From the NCBI GenBank assembly GCA_031285245.1, contig JAITWN010000103.1, forward strand, positions 1 to 8,664: 8,664 nucleotides of DNA, in the 5' to 3' direction. The notes below the pieces were generated by a model. It did not search any database, had not been told where the DNA came from, and saw only the letters and a list, made by a program, of their open reading frames with translations. Position 1 is the first letter of the stretch. Every line of letters starts with the position of its first letter. Made by a program: the position numbers and the translations under genes. Shown in pieces: positions 1 through 6,046 of the stretch. Source of the DNA: Chromatiales bacterium (lineage in GTDB: Bacteria; Pseudomonadota; Gammaproteobacteria; SZUA-140).

Positions 1-578
1 GCGTTACGGTTTCTGATGAGACCTTTGCCAGCCCGTTCAACGAGGCGCTGGTACACCAGGTGGTAACGGCTTATATGGCTGGTGCCCGTGCGGGTACGCG
101 TGCGCAGAAAACGCGTGCAGAAGTCCGCGGTGGTGGCATCAAGCCGTGGCGCCAGAAGGGTAGTGGTCGCGCTCGCGCTGGTAGCATCCGTAGCCCGTTG
201 TGGCGCGGTGGTGGCAAAGTATTTGCGGCGGTGCCGGTTGATTACTCGCAGAAGGTCAATCGCAAGATGTATCGCGCGGCGATGCGTTCGATTCTTTCCG
301 AGCTGATCCGTCAGGAGCGTCTGCTGGTCGTTGAAGGTTTCGGCGTTGAAGAGCCGCGCACAAACGTGCTGCTTGCGCGTTTGAAGGATCTCGGCGTGGG
401 CGAGCGCGCTCTGTTGGTGGTCGATGAAATCGACGAGGCACTGTACCTCGCGTCGCGCAATCTGCGTGGTGTCGAGGTCTTTGATGTCGTCTCTATCGAT
501 CCAGTCAATCTGATTCGCTTTGAAAAAGTCGTGATGACTGGCGACGCGCTGCGCATGTTTGAGGAGCGTCTGGCATGA
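1..578 (+). CDS. rplD: 50S ribosomal protein L4 (5' partial)
   Basis: L4 binds 23S rRNA early in 50S assembly, and its extended loop lines the peptide exit tunnel. In E. coli it also represses the S10 operon by acting on the S10 leader, which would lie upstream of this window. The open frame already runs at position 3 with residues VTVSDETF, which align with E. coli L4 from about residue 12. So about 11 N-terminal residues are missing and 191 are present; the first internal Met (position 75) is not the start. The tunnel-loop motif KPWRQKGSGRARAGS is intact, including the Lys equivalent to E. coli Lys63, where erythromycin-resistance changes are known. The globular part ends with the conserved DPVNLI and FEKVVMT segments. 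The stop overlaps the rplW start (ATGA), which suggests translational coupling. Identification is secure. Confidence 0.98.
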   Translation, partial: VTVSDETFASPFNEALVHQVVTAYMAGARAGTRAQKTRAEVRGGGIKPWRQKGSGRARAGSIRSPLWRGGGKVFAAVPVDYSQKVNRKMYRAAMRSILSELIRQERLLVVEGFGVEEPRTNVLLARLKDLGVGERALLVVDEIDEALYLASRNLRGVEVFDVVSIDPVNLIRFEKVVMTGDALRMFEERLA

Positions 579-871
579 ACCAAGAGCGTTTGATGAAGGT
601 CCTGTTGGCGCCGCACGTTTCCGAGAAAGCCTCGGGCGCGGCTGATCGTAATCGGCAGTTTGTATTCCGTGTCATACCGGATGCCAACAAGCAAGAAATC
701 AAAAATGCCGTTGAACACATGTTCGGCGTGCAAGTAGCGAGTGTGCAGGTGCTCAATACTCATGGTAAGGTGCGCCGCGCTGGTGCTATTCAGGGCAGAC
801 GCTCTGGTTTCAAGAAAGCCTACGTGGCATTGAAGCCGGGTTTCGATATCGATTTCATGGGACCGCAATAA
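575..871 (+). CDS. rplW: 50S ribosomal protein L23
   Basis: L23 sits at the peptide tunnel exit and is the docking site for trigger factor and a contact for SRP and SecY. The 98-residue product is close to the 100 residues of E. coli L23. The N-terminal motif LLAPHVSEKAS is conserved, and Glu17 corresponds to E. coli Glu18, the main trigger-factor contact. The loop GRRSGFKKAYVALK, part of the rRNA-binding core, is also present. The ATG at 575 overlaps the rplD stop by four bases, and a GAGGAG Shine-Dalgarno lies inside the rplD end at 561-566, so the start is well supported. A 36-base gap, the longest in the window, separates it from rplB. Confidence 0.98.
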   Translation: MNQERLMKVLLAPHVSEKASGAADRNRQFVFRVIPDANKQEIKNAVEHMFGVQVASVQVLNTHGKVRRAGAIQGRRSGFKKAYVALKPGFDIDFMGPQ

Positions 872-907
872 GCTGCGCGGCTCGATACGGACTGGACTGC
901 AAGAATC

Positions 908-1735
908 ATGGCAATCGTAAAAACAAAACCCACGTCGGCCGGACGGCGTTTCCTGGTCAAAGTGGTCAATCCCGAGCTGCACAAGGGAAGACCTCATCAG
1001 GCGTTGATCGAAAGCACGGTGCGCAAGAATGGCCGTAACAATAATGGCCATATCACTGTTCGCCATATGGGCGGTGGTCACAAGCGCTACTACCGCATCA
1101 TCGACTTCAAGCGTGATAAGGACGGTATTGCTGCGCGTGTCGAGCGTTTGGAGTATGACCCCAACCGCAGCGCCAATATCGCACTGCTGCTCTACGCCGA
1201 TGGTGAGCGCCGCTATATCATCGCGCCCAAAGGTGTGAGCGCTGGCGACGAACTGGTATCGGGCAGCGATGCGCCGATTCGTCGCGGCAATTGTCTGCCT
1301 ATCCGCAACATTCCGGTTGGCAGTGAAATTCATTGCATCGAGATGAAGCCGGGTAAGGGCGCGCAGCTTGCGCGTAGCGCAGGTGGTTCGGCGCAGCTAG
1401 TTGCTCGTGAAGGCAGCTATGCAATTCTGCGTCTGCGTTCCGGTGAAATGCGCCGCGTGCTGGTCGATTGCCGCGCGACATTGGGTGAAGTTGGTAATGC
1501 CGAACACGGTTTGCGTTCCATCGGTAAAGCCGGTGCCACGCGTTGGCGCGGTATTCGCCCGACGGTGCGCGGCGTGGTGATGAACCCAGTTGACCATCCT
1601 CACGGTGGTGGTGAAGGTCGTACTTCCGGCGGTCGTCACCCGGTGTCGCCATGGGGTACGCCGACCAAGGGACATAAGACTCGCAAGAATAAGCGTACCG
1701 GTAGCATGATTCTGCGCCGGCGCAAGGCCAAGTAA
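908..1735 (+). CDS. rplB: 50S ribosomal protein L2
   Basis: L2 is a primary 23S rRNA-binding protein needed for subunit association and close to the peptidyl transferase centre. The 275-residue product matches the family length (273 in E. coli). The OB-like N-terminal RNA-binding domain carries KPTSAGRR, NPELHKG and NNNGHITVRH; the SH3-like domain carries RLRSGEMRRV and ATLGEVGNAEH. The C-terminal NPVDHPHGGGEGR motif has His230 (Met counted), the equivalent of E. coli His229, which is implicated in peptidyl transferase function. The basic tail KTRKNKRT is present. The C-terminal stretch HPVSPWGTPTKG resembles gammaproteobacterial forms more than E. coli itself. The ATG at 908 is the only plausible start by alignment, but no good Shine-Dalgarno precedes it; only a weak AAGA lies close by. 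A 33-base gap follows before rpsS. Confidence 0.98.
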   Translation: MAIVKTKPTSAGRRFLVKVVNPELHKGRPHQALIESTVRKNGRNNNGHITVRHMGGGHKRYYRIIDFKRDKDGIAARVERLEYDPNRSANIALLLYADGERRYIIAPKGVSAGDELVSGSDAPIRRGNCLPIRNIPVGSEIHCIEMKPGKGAQLARSAGGSAQLVAREGSYAILRLRSGEMRRVLVDCRATLGEVGNAEHGLRSIGKAGATRWRGIRPTVRGVVMNPVDHPHGGGEGRTSGGRHPVSPWGTPTKGHKTRKNKRTGSMILRRRKAK

Positions 1736-1768
1736 TCCGGGGTATCGGATAGTTCGAGAGGTTGAGAG

Positions 1769-2041
1769 ATGCCACGTTCAGTCAAGAAGGGACCGTTCAT
1801 TGATCAGCACCTGATGAAAAAGGTGGATCAGGCGGTTGCGGAGAACAGCAAGCGCCCGATCAAGACTTGGTCCCGGCGCTCGATGGTCCTGCCCGACATG
1901 GTCGGACTGACGATCGCGATTCATAACGGCCGTCAGCATGTGCCGGTGCTCGTCACCGAAAACATGGTAGGTCACAAGTTGGGCGAGTTTGCGTTGACCC
2001 GCACGTTCAAGGGTCATGTCGCGGACAAGAAGACGAAGTAA
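1769..2041 (+). CDS. rpsS: 30S ribosomal protein S19
   Basis: S19 forms a complex with S13 in the 30S head and contacts the A-site and P-site tRNA region. The 90-residue product is close to the 92 residues of E. coli S19. It begins PRSVKKGPFID, has the conserved TWSRRSMVLPDMVG segment in the middle, and ends with the family signature region NGRQHVPVLVTENMVGHKLG followed by GEFALTRTFKGH. The start at 1769 has a good GAGAGG Shine-Dalgarno at 1756-1761 with seven bases of spacing. Only 12 bases separate it from rplV. Nothing is unusual in length, key residues or context. Confidence 0.98.
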   Translation: MPRSVKKGPFIDQHLMKKVDQAVAENSKRPIKTWSRRSMVLPDMVGLTIAIHNGRQHVPVLVTENMVGHKLGEFALTRTFKGHVADKKTK

Positions 2042-2053
2042 GGCGCGGGGACC

Positions 2054-2395
2054 ATGGAAACATTCGCCAGGCGTAGAAACGCGAACATCTCGGCACAGAA
2101 GTGCCGGTTGGTTGCTGATCAGATTCGCGGCATGTCCGCTGACAAGGCGCTTAGCCTGCTGACGTTCAGCCGTAAGAAGGCAGCTCATGCGGTGAAGAAG
2201 CTGCTCGAATCGGCAATCGCCAATGCAGAGCACAACGATGGCGCCGACATCGACGAGCTCAAAGTCTCCAAGATCTATGTGGACGAGGGCCCGACGCACA
2301 AGCGCATGCAAGCGCGCGCCAAGGGGCGTGGCAACAGAATTCTCAAGCGCACCAGCCACATCACTGTGGCGGTGAGCGATCAGAGCGGCAAGTAG
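2054..2395 (+). CDS. rplV: 50S ribosomal protein L22
   Basis: L22 binds all domains of 23S rRNA. Its long beta-hairpin lines the exit tunnel and takes part in macrolide response and in nascent-chain stalling. The 113-residue product (110 in E. coli) has the conserved core SAQKCRLVADQIRG near residues 13-26 and LESAIANAEHNDGADIDELK near 51-70. The hairpin around residues 79-97 reads GPTHKRMQARAKGRGNR. In E. coli the matching tip begins with Met82-Lys83-Arg84, whose deletion is a known erythromycin-resistance change; here it is His82-Lys83-Arg84, and Ala93 of E. coli is Gly. The start follows rpsS by 12 bases with a G-rich but poorly spaced Shine-Dalgarno (GGGGA at 2047-2051). The basic C-terminal tail ends SGK. 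Confidence 0.98.
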   Translation: METFARRRNANISAQKCRLVADQIRGMSADKALSLLTFSRKKAAHAVKKLLESAIANAEHNDGADIDELKVSKIYVDEGPTHKRMQARAKGRGNRILKRTSHITVAVSDQSGK

Positions 2396-2409
2396 ACGGG
2401 AACGAACTT

Positions 2410-3096
2410 ATGGGGCAGAAAGTACATCCGACGGGTATCCGACTCGGCATCGTCAAGGACTGGACGTCGAAGTGGTACGCCGATTCCAAGCATTATCCCG
2501 ACTATCTGTTGACGGATCTGCGGGTGCGCGAGTTTCTGAAGAAGAAGCTGGCTGCGGCTTCCGTCAGCCGTATTCAGATCGAGCGGCCGGCGCGTAACGC
2601 CAACATCACCATTCAGACCGCGCGTCCGGGTATGGTGATCGGCAAGAAGGGCGAAGACATCGAGCAGTTGCGCAAAGAGGTAACGGCGATGATGGGCATC
2701 CTCGATGTGCGCATCAACATCGAGGAAATCCGTAAGCCCGAGCTCGATGCTCAGCTCGTTGCTGAAAGCATCGCGCAGCAGATCGAGCGCCGCATCATGT
2801 ACCGTCGCGCCATGAAGCGCGCGGTGACCAATACCATGCGCCTCGGTGCACAGGGTATTCGCGTCAATCTGGCGGGGCGTCTGAACGGTGCTGAAATTGC
2901 GCGCAGTGAATGGTATCGCGAAGGTCGTGTGCCGCTGCACACCCTGCGCGCTGACATCGATTACGGTTTTACCGAGGCGAATACGCCTTCCGGAGCCATT
3001 GGTGTCAAGGTCTGGGTCTTCAAGGGCGAGATTTTTGATCGCAATACCCAGCAGGAAGCCGGCGGTTCCAGCGACGGCAAGAACGAAGCCGTTTGA
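2410..3096 (+). CDS. rpsC: 30S ribosomal protein S3
   Basis: S3 sits in the 30S head at the mRNA entry channel, where with S4 and S5 it contributes to mRNA unwinding. The 228-residue product is slightly shorter than E. coli S3 (233); the difference lies in the variable C-terminal tail. The N-terminal segment GQKVHPTGIRLGI is typical. A KH domain follows, with the GxxG loop GKKG at residues 78-81 in the context RPGMVIGKKGEDIEQL. The C-terminal domain carries GRLNGAEIARSEW and REGRVPLHTLRADIDYG, the S3 signature region with the Arg and Lys side chains that line the mRNA channel. The ATG at 2410 is supported by alignment and by CGGGA upstream (2397-2401). It follows rplV by 14 bases and precedes rplP by 29. 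Confidence 0.98.
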   Translation: MGQKVHPTGIRLGIVKDWTSKWYADSKHYPDYLLTDLRVREFLKKKLAAASVSRIQIERPARNANITIQTARPGMVIGKKGEDIEQLRKEVTAMMGILDVRINIEEIRKPELDAQLVAESIAQQIERRIMYRRAMKRAVTNTMRLGAQGIRVNLAGRLNGAEIARSEWYREGRVPLHTLRADIDYGFTEANTPSGAIGVKVWVFKGEIFDRNTQQEAGGSSDGKNEAV

Positions 3097-3125
3097 GCGA
3101 GCCGGTGAGTTAGTGGAGATTCGTA

Positions 3126-3539
3126 ATGCTTCAGCCCAAAAAAACCAAGTACCGCAAGCAGCAGAAAGGGCGTAACCGCGGCAACGCCACCAGCGGCGCC
3201 AGCGTGAGCTTTGGCGAGTTCGGCCTCAAGGCGATTGATCGTGGCCGCATTACTGCGCGCCAGATCGAAGCCGCGCGCCGTGCCATGACGCGTTACGTCA
3301 AACGTGGTGGCCAGGTGTGGATCCGTGTATTCCCCGACAAGCCGGTTTCCAAAAAGCCGGTTGAGGTGCGCATGGGTAAAGGTAAGGGTAACGTGGAGTA
3401 CTGGGTTGCGCAGACGCAGCCAGGCAAAGTGCTCTATGAGATGGGCGGCGTGCCTGAGTCAATCGCGCGCGAAGCGTTCCGTCTCGCCGCTGCCAAGCTG
3501 CCGATCAAGACGACATTCGTGACTCGGACAATACTATGA
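3126..3539 (+). CDS. rplP: 50S ribosomal protein L16
   Basis: L16 (uL16) is a late-assembly 50S protein next to the A-site tRNA elbow and peptidyl transferase centre. The 137-residue product is one longer than E. coli L16, from an extra residue in the N-terminal loop around NATSGASVSFG. It contains the signature KRGGQVWIRVFPDKPVSKKP and the RMGKGKGNVEYW motif. Arg82 aligns with E. coli Arg81, the residue hydroxylated there by the oxygenase YcfD (RoxA); whether that enzyme exists here cannot be seen. The C-terminus LAAAKLPIKTTFV is conserved. The start has a GGAG Shine-Dalgarno at 3115-3118. The stop overlaps the rpmC start (ATGA). Confidence 0.98.
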   Translation: MLQPKKTKYRKQQKGRNRGNATSGASVSFGEFGLKAIDRGRITARQIEAARRAMTRYVKRGGQVWIRVFPDKPVSKKPVEVRMGKGKGNVEYWVAQTQPGKVLYEMGGVPESIAREAFRLAAAKLPIKTTFVTRTIL

Positions 3540-3733
3540 AGAAGGCAAGTGAACTGAGATCTAAGACGGCGCCTGACCTGCGCCGCGAGTTGCTCGACCT
3601 GTTGCGCGAACAGTTCAATCTGCGCATGCAGAAAGGCACCAGTCAGTTGACGCAGACACATCGCATGAAAGTCGTGCGTCGTGAGATTGCACGCATCAAG
3701 ACCGTAATGAATGAACAGGGAGCTGCGTCATGA
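3536..3733 (+). CDS. rpmC: 50S ribosomal protein L29
   Basis: L29 is a small helical-hairpin protein next to L23 at the tunnel exit, contributing to the docking platform for nascent-chain factors. The 65-residue product (63 in E. coli) starts MKKASELRSKTAPDLRRE, and the second helix carries the family signature THRMKVVRREIARIKTV. The start codon shares an ATGA with the rplP stop and no purine-rich Shine-Dalgarno is seen just upstream, so translation probably depends on termination and restart from rplP. Its own stop likewise overlaps the rpsQ start. Such small coupled genes are usual here, and the identification is secure despite the short length. Confidence 0.97.
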   Translation: MKKASELRSKTAPDLRRELLDLLREQFNLRMQKGTSQLTQTHRMKVVRREIARIKTVMNEQGAAS

Positions 3734-3996
3734 CCGAACAGGCCAAAGTGGCTCGTAACATCACCGGTCGTGTTGTCAGCAACAAGATGGACAAAACCAT
3801 CACCGTGCTGATCGAGCGGCGTGAACCGCATCCGATCTACAAGAAATACGTGCGGCGTTCAACCAAGCTGCATGCCCACGACGAGGCCAATGAGTGCCGC
3901 GAGGGCGATACGGTAGTGATCGAGCAGTCGCGTCCGCTGTCGAAGACCAAGGCCTGGCGCCTGGTCAAGATCGTCGAACGTGGTGAAGAGATTTAA
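3730..3996 (+). CDS. rpsQ: 30S ribosomal protein S17
   Basis: S17 is a primary 16S rRNA-binding protein of OB fold in the 30S body, binding the 5' domain. The 88-residue product is four longer than E. coli S17, mainly at the N-terminus (MTEQAKVARNITGRVVS). Conserved blocks are GRVVSNKMDKTITV, HPIYKKYVRRSTKLHAHDE and the signature GDTVVIEQSRPLSKTK. The ATG at 3730 overlaps the rpmC stop (ATGA), and CAGGGAG at 3716-3722 inside the rpmC end gives a good Shine-Dalgarno. In E. coli this is the last gene of the S10 operon. Here only 28 bases follow before rplN. Confidence 0.98.
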   Translation: MTEQAKVARNITGRVVSNKMDKTITVLIERREPHPIYKKYVRRSTKLHAHDEANECREGDTVVIEQSRPLSKTKAWRLVKIVERGEEI

Positions 3997-4024
3997 GGCG
4001 GCATAACAGCCTGGAGACAGTACG
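3997..4024 (+). other. rpsQ-rplN junction (S10/spc operon border in E. coli)
   Basis: In E. coli the S10 operon ends after rpsQ, and the spc operon starts from its own promoter in a gap of well over 100 bases. Here the gap is 28 bases. It holds a GGAG Shine-Dalgarno for rplN at 4013-4016, eight bases from the ATG. I see no stem followed by a T run, and no convincing -35/-10 pair either in the gap or in the last hundred or so bases of rpsQ. Read-through from the S10 part into the spc part is the simplest reading. Confidence 0.7.
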
Positions 4025-4393
4025 ATGATTCAGATGCAGACAAGACTCGATGTCGCGGACAATAGTGGTGCCCGCGAACTGATGTGCATCAAGGTGCTGG
4101 GCGGATCGAAGCGTCGTTACGCCAATATTGGTGACATCATCAAGGTCAGCATCAAAGATGCCATTCCGCGTGGCAAGGTGAAGAAGGGCGAAGTGTACGA
4201 CGCCGTCGTGGTACGCACCCGTAAGGGTATCCGCCGTCCGGACGGTTCGCTGATTCGCTTCGACACCAACGCGGCGGTATTGCTCAACAATCAGAAGCAG
4301 CCGATCGGCACCCGTATTTTTGGGCCGGTGACCCGCGAGCTGCGCGGTGAGCAGTTCATGAAGATCATTTCGCTTGCTCCGGAAGTTATCTGA
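4025..4393 (+). CDS. rplN: 50S ribosomal protein L14
   Basis: L14 lies at the subunit interface, forms bridges to 16S rRNA helix 14, and is the binding surface of the silencing factor RsfS. The 122-residue product is one residue shorter than E. coli L14. It opens MIQMQTRLDVADNSGARE, a highly conserved start, followed by CIKVLGG and IPRGKVKKG. The signature VVVRTRKGIRRPDGSLIRF and LLNNQKQPIGTRIFGPVTREL follow, and the C-terminus is MKIISLAPEVI. The start is supported by a GGAG Shine-Dalgarno at 4013-4016. This is the first gene of the spc set; a 28-base gap follows before rplX. Confidence 0.98.
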   Translation: MIQMQTRLDVADNSGARELMCIKVLGGSKRRYANIGDIIKVSIKDAIPRGKVKKGEVYDAVVVRTRKGIRRPDGSLIRFDTNAAVLLNNQKQPIGTRIFGPVTRELRGEQFMKIISLAPEVI

Positions 4394-4421
4394 GCGCGAG
4401 CGAAACGGAGATATTCAGGTC

Positions 4422-4739
4422 ATGAAAAAGATTAGAAAGGACGACGACGTTATCGTCATCACCGGACGCGACAAAGGTAAGCGCAGCACTGTGGTGCGTG
4501 TGCTCGACGATGAGCATCTTATCGTCCAGAACGTCAATATGGTGAAGCGGCATACTAAGCCGAATCCCACGCGTGGCGTTTCCGGCGGCATCGTGGAGAA
4601 AGAAGCACCCATTCATGTTTCCAATGTGGCGCATTTCAATCCGGTGACGAAGCAGGCTGACCGCGTCGGTTTCCGTGTTTTGGAGGATGGGCGCAAGGTG
4701 CGCTTTTTCAAATCGAACGGCGAAGTACTGGATACCTGA
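4422..4739 (+). CDS. rplX: 50S ribosomal protein L24
   Basis: L24 starts 50S assembly together with L3 and later sits at the tunnel exit. The product is 105 residues from the ATG at 4422 (104 in E. coli). An in-frame ATG lies at 4374, but it would overlap rplN by 20 bases and add 16 residues with no counterpart in the family, so the MKKIRKDDDV start is preferred. A KOW motif occupies about residues 6-33, with the conserved VIVITGRDKGKR. Later conserved blocks are GGIVEKEAPIHVSNV and RVGFRVLEDGRKVRFFKSNGE. The Shine-Dalgarno is CGGAG at 4406-4410, eleven bases from the ATG. An 11-base gap precedes rplE. Confidence 0.97.
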   Translation: MKKIRKDDDVIVITGRDKGKRSTVVRVLDDEHLIVQNVNMVKRHTKPNPTRGVSGGIVEKEAPIHVSNVAHFNPVTKQADRVGFRVLEDGRKVRFFKSNGEVLDT

Positions 4740-4750
4740 CGGCGGACGTT

Positions 4751-5290
4751 ATGGCTAGATTGAAGGATTTTTACGATAAGACCGTGCTGCCTCAGCTGAT
4801 GCAGCGTTACTCTTACGACAGCATCATGCAGGTGCCGCGCCTCGAAAAGATCACGCTCAATATGGGTGTGGGCGAGGCTATCAACGACAAGAAAGTGATT
4901 GAGCATGCGGTTGCTGACATGCAGAAAATCGCCGGCCAGAAGCCGGTGGTCACGCTGGCGCGCACCTCGATTGCGGGTTTCAAAATTCGTGAAGGTTGGC
5001 CCATCGGCTGCAAAGTTACGTTGCGCCGTGAGCACATGTATGAATTTCTTGATCGCCTCATCAACATCGCGATCCCGCGTATCCGCGATTTTCGTGGCGT
5101 GAATGGTCGTTCGTTCGATGGCCGTGGCAATTACAGCATGGGCGTCAAAGAGCAGATCATTTTCCCGGAAATCGATTACGACAAGGTCGATGCGATTCGG
5201 GGCATGGATATCACTATCACCACCAGTGCGCGCACCGATGCAGAAGCACGCGCCCTGCTGGAGTCGTTCAGCTTTCCGTTCCGGAATTGA
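4751..5290 (+). CDS. rplE: 50S ribosomal protein L5
   Basis: L5 binds 5S rRNA, together with L18 and L25, in the central protuberance and contacts S13 and the P-site tRNA. The product has 179 residues, exactly the E. coli length. It contains the N-terminal MARLKDFYDKTVLPQL, the LEKITLNMGVGEA segment, and the signature AGQKPVVTLARTS followed by IAGFKIREGWPIGCKVTLR near residues 74-98. The C-terminal part has IRDFRG, GRGNYSMGVKEQIIFPEIDYD, and the end FSFPFRN. The ATG at 4751 aligns with E. coli; the Shine-Dalgarno is weak (GCGGA at 4742-4746). In E. coli the start region of this mRNA is the S8 repressor site; see the separate candidate. Confidence 0.98.
   Translation: MARLKDFYDKTVLPQLMQRYSYDSIMQVPRLEKITLNMGVGEAINDKKVIEHAVADMQKIAGQKPVVTLARTSIAGFKIREGWPIGCKVTLRREHMYEFLDRLINIAIPRIRDFRGVNGRSFDGRGNYSMGVKEQIIFPEIDYDKVDAIRGMDITITTSARTDAEARALLESFSFPFRN
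4772..4786 (+). promoter_or_regulatory. Possible S8 autoregulatory hairpin at the rplE start (weak)
   Basis: In E. coli, S8 represses the spc operon by binding a hairpin formed by the first codons of rplE, where ACUAC pairs with GUAGU. At the same codons here, TACG (4772-4775) can pair with CGTG (4783-4786) around a seven-base loop, with one G-U pair. The stem is short and lies in coding sequence, so it could be chance. Position is the main support; the internal-loop bases that S8 reads in E. coli are not clearly recognisable. Confidence 0.2.
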
Positions 5291-5300
5291 GGTTGGAATA

Positions 5301-5606
5301 ATGGCAAAGACTTCGATGATCAATCGCGACTTGAGACGCAAAGCGACGGTGGATAAATATGCTGCCAAGCGCCGTGCACTCAAGGAGTTGCTGCGCAATC
5401 CCAAGACCGGCGAAGAAGAGCGCGCTGAAGCCTGGCGCAAATTTCATGCGCTGCCGCGTGATGCCAGCCCGTCTCGCATTCGTAACCGTTGCAGTTTGAC
5501 TGGTCGCCCGCATGGTTACTATCGCAAATTCGGTCTGGCGAGAAACAAGCTGCGCGAAGCTGCGATGCGTGGTGACGTGCCGGGGCTGGTCAAGGCCAGC
5601 TGGTAA
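5301..5606 (+). CDS. rpsN: 30S ribosomal protein S14, zinc-independent form
   Basis: S14 is a 30S head protein near S3 and S10. The product from the ATG at 5301 has 101 residues, equal to E. coli S14. The frame stays open upstream to an ATG at 5103, but that part lies inside rplE and looks like random translation, so the MAKTSMINRDLRRK start is chosen. It is the long C-minus form: one cysteine only, in NRCSLTGRPHG, and no CxxC pairs for zinc. Conserved segments are LPRDASPSRIRNRC, GRPHGYYRKFGLARNKLREAAMRG and the terminal PGLVKASW. A GAGG or TTGGA element between the rplE stop and the ATG serves as Shine-Dalgarno. A 34-base gap follows before rpsH. Confidence 0.97.
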   Translation: MAKTSMINRDLRRKATVDKYAAKRRALKELLRNPKTGEEERAEAWRKFHALPRDASPSRIRNRCSLTGRPHGYYRKFGLARNKLREAAMRGDVPGLVKASW

Positions 5607-5640
5607 GATTTTTAACTGATACAGAAAAGACGTTACCGCC

Positions 5641-6036
5641 ATGACCATGACAGACCCTATCGCCGACATGCTGACCCGTATCCGCAATGCCCAGCGGAAC
5701 GAAAAAGCCAAAGTGTCGATGCCCGCCTCGAAGATGAAGGCTGCTGTTGCTACCGTACTGCGGGACGAGGGCTATATTTCTGGCTTTGCTGTCGCCGATG
5801 AGAGCGGCAAGAGCGTGCTGACGATTGACCTCAAGTACTATCAGGGCAAGCCAGTCATCAGCAGCCTCAAGCGTGTTAGCCGTCCGGGCCTGCGTATTTA
5901 CCAGGGCTGTGACAGCGTACCGAAGGTGATGGGTGGTCTTGGTATCGCCGTGGTTAGCACGTCTGCCGGGGTCATGACTGACCGCGCTGCGCGCAAGGCC
6001 GGTCATGGCGGTGAAGTGATCTGCCTGGTTTCGTGA
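5641..6036 (+). CDS. rpsH: 30S ribosomal protein S8
   Basis: S8 binds the central domain of 16S rRNA (helix 21) early in 30S assembly, and in E. coli it also represses translation of the spc operon. The product has 131 residues (130 in E. coli). It begins MTMTDPIADMLTRIRNAQ, and the first ATG (5641) matches the E. coli start, although a second in-frame ATG at 5647 would also be possible. The C-terminal half has RVSRPGLRIYQG, GLGIAVVSTSAGVMTDRAAR (the family signature with the rRNA-binding STSxG loop) and GGEVICLVS. Upstream there is only a weak AAAAGA, so initiation may depend in part on ribosomes arriving from rpsN 34 bases away. Confidence 0.98.
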   Translation: MTMTDPIADMLTRIRNAQRNEKAKVSMPASKMKAAVATVLRDEGYISGFAVADESGKSVLTIDLKYYQGKPVISSLKRVSRPGLRIYQGCDSVPKVMGGLGIAVVSTSAGVMTDRAARKAGHGGEVICLVS

Positions 6037-6046
6037 AGATAGAGAC

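Noticed and set aside
311..1333. 340-codon open frame on the minus strand opposite rplD, rplW and rplB
   Set aside because: Its codons are in exact register with rplB and rplW, so its stops would need sense codons TTA, CTA or TCA, which these biased genes avoid. The translation resembles no protein I know, and three certain genes cover it.
2888..3175. 95-codon plus-strand frame spanning the end of rpsC and start of rplP
   Set aside because: It overlaps both genes in another frame, has no motif, and the gap itself holds only the rplP Shine-Dalgarno.
4374..4421. Upstream extension of rplX from an ATG inside rplN
   Set aside because: The extra 16 residues overlap the rplN end and have no counterpart in L24 proteins; the ATG at 4422 gives the usual length.
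5103..5300. Upstream extension of rpsN from an ATG inside rplE
   Set aside because: The added 66 residues are an out-of-frame reading of rplE; S14 is 101 residues long from 5301, as in E. coli.
4613..5440. 275-codon open frame on the minus strand opposite rplE
   Set aside because: It is codon-aligned with rplE, and its product has no recognisable features; a codon-bias shadow.
5602..5637. Inverted repeat GGTAA/TTACC around the rpsN-rpsH gap, considered as a terminator or hairpin
   Set aside because: The stem has only five pairs with a loop of about 26 bases and no T run after it; it is likely chance.
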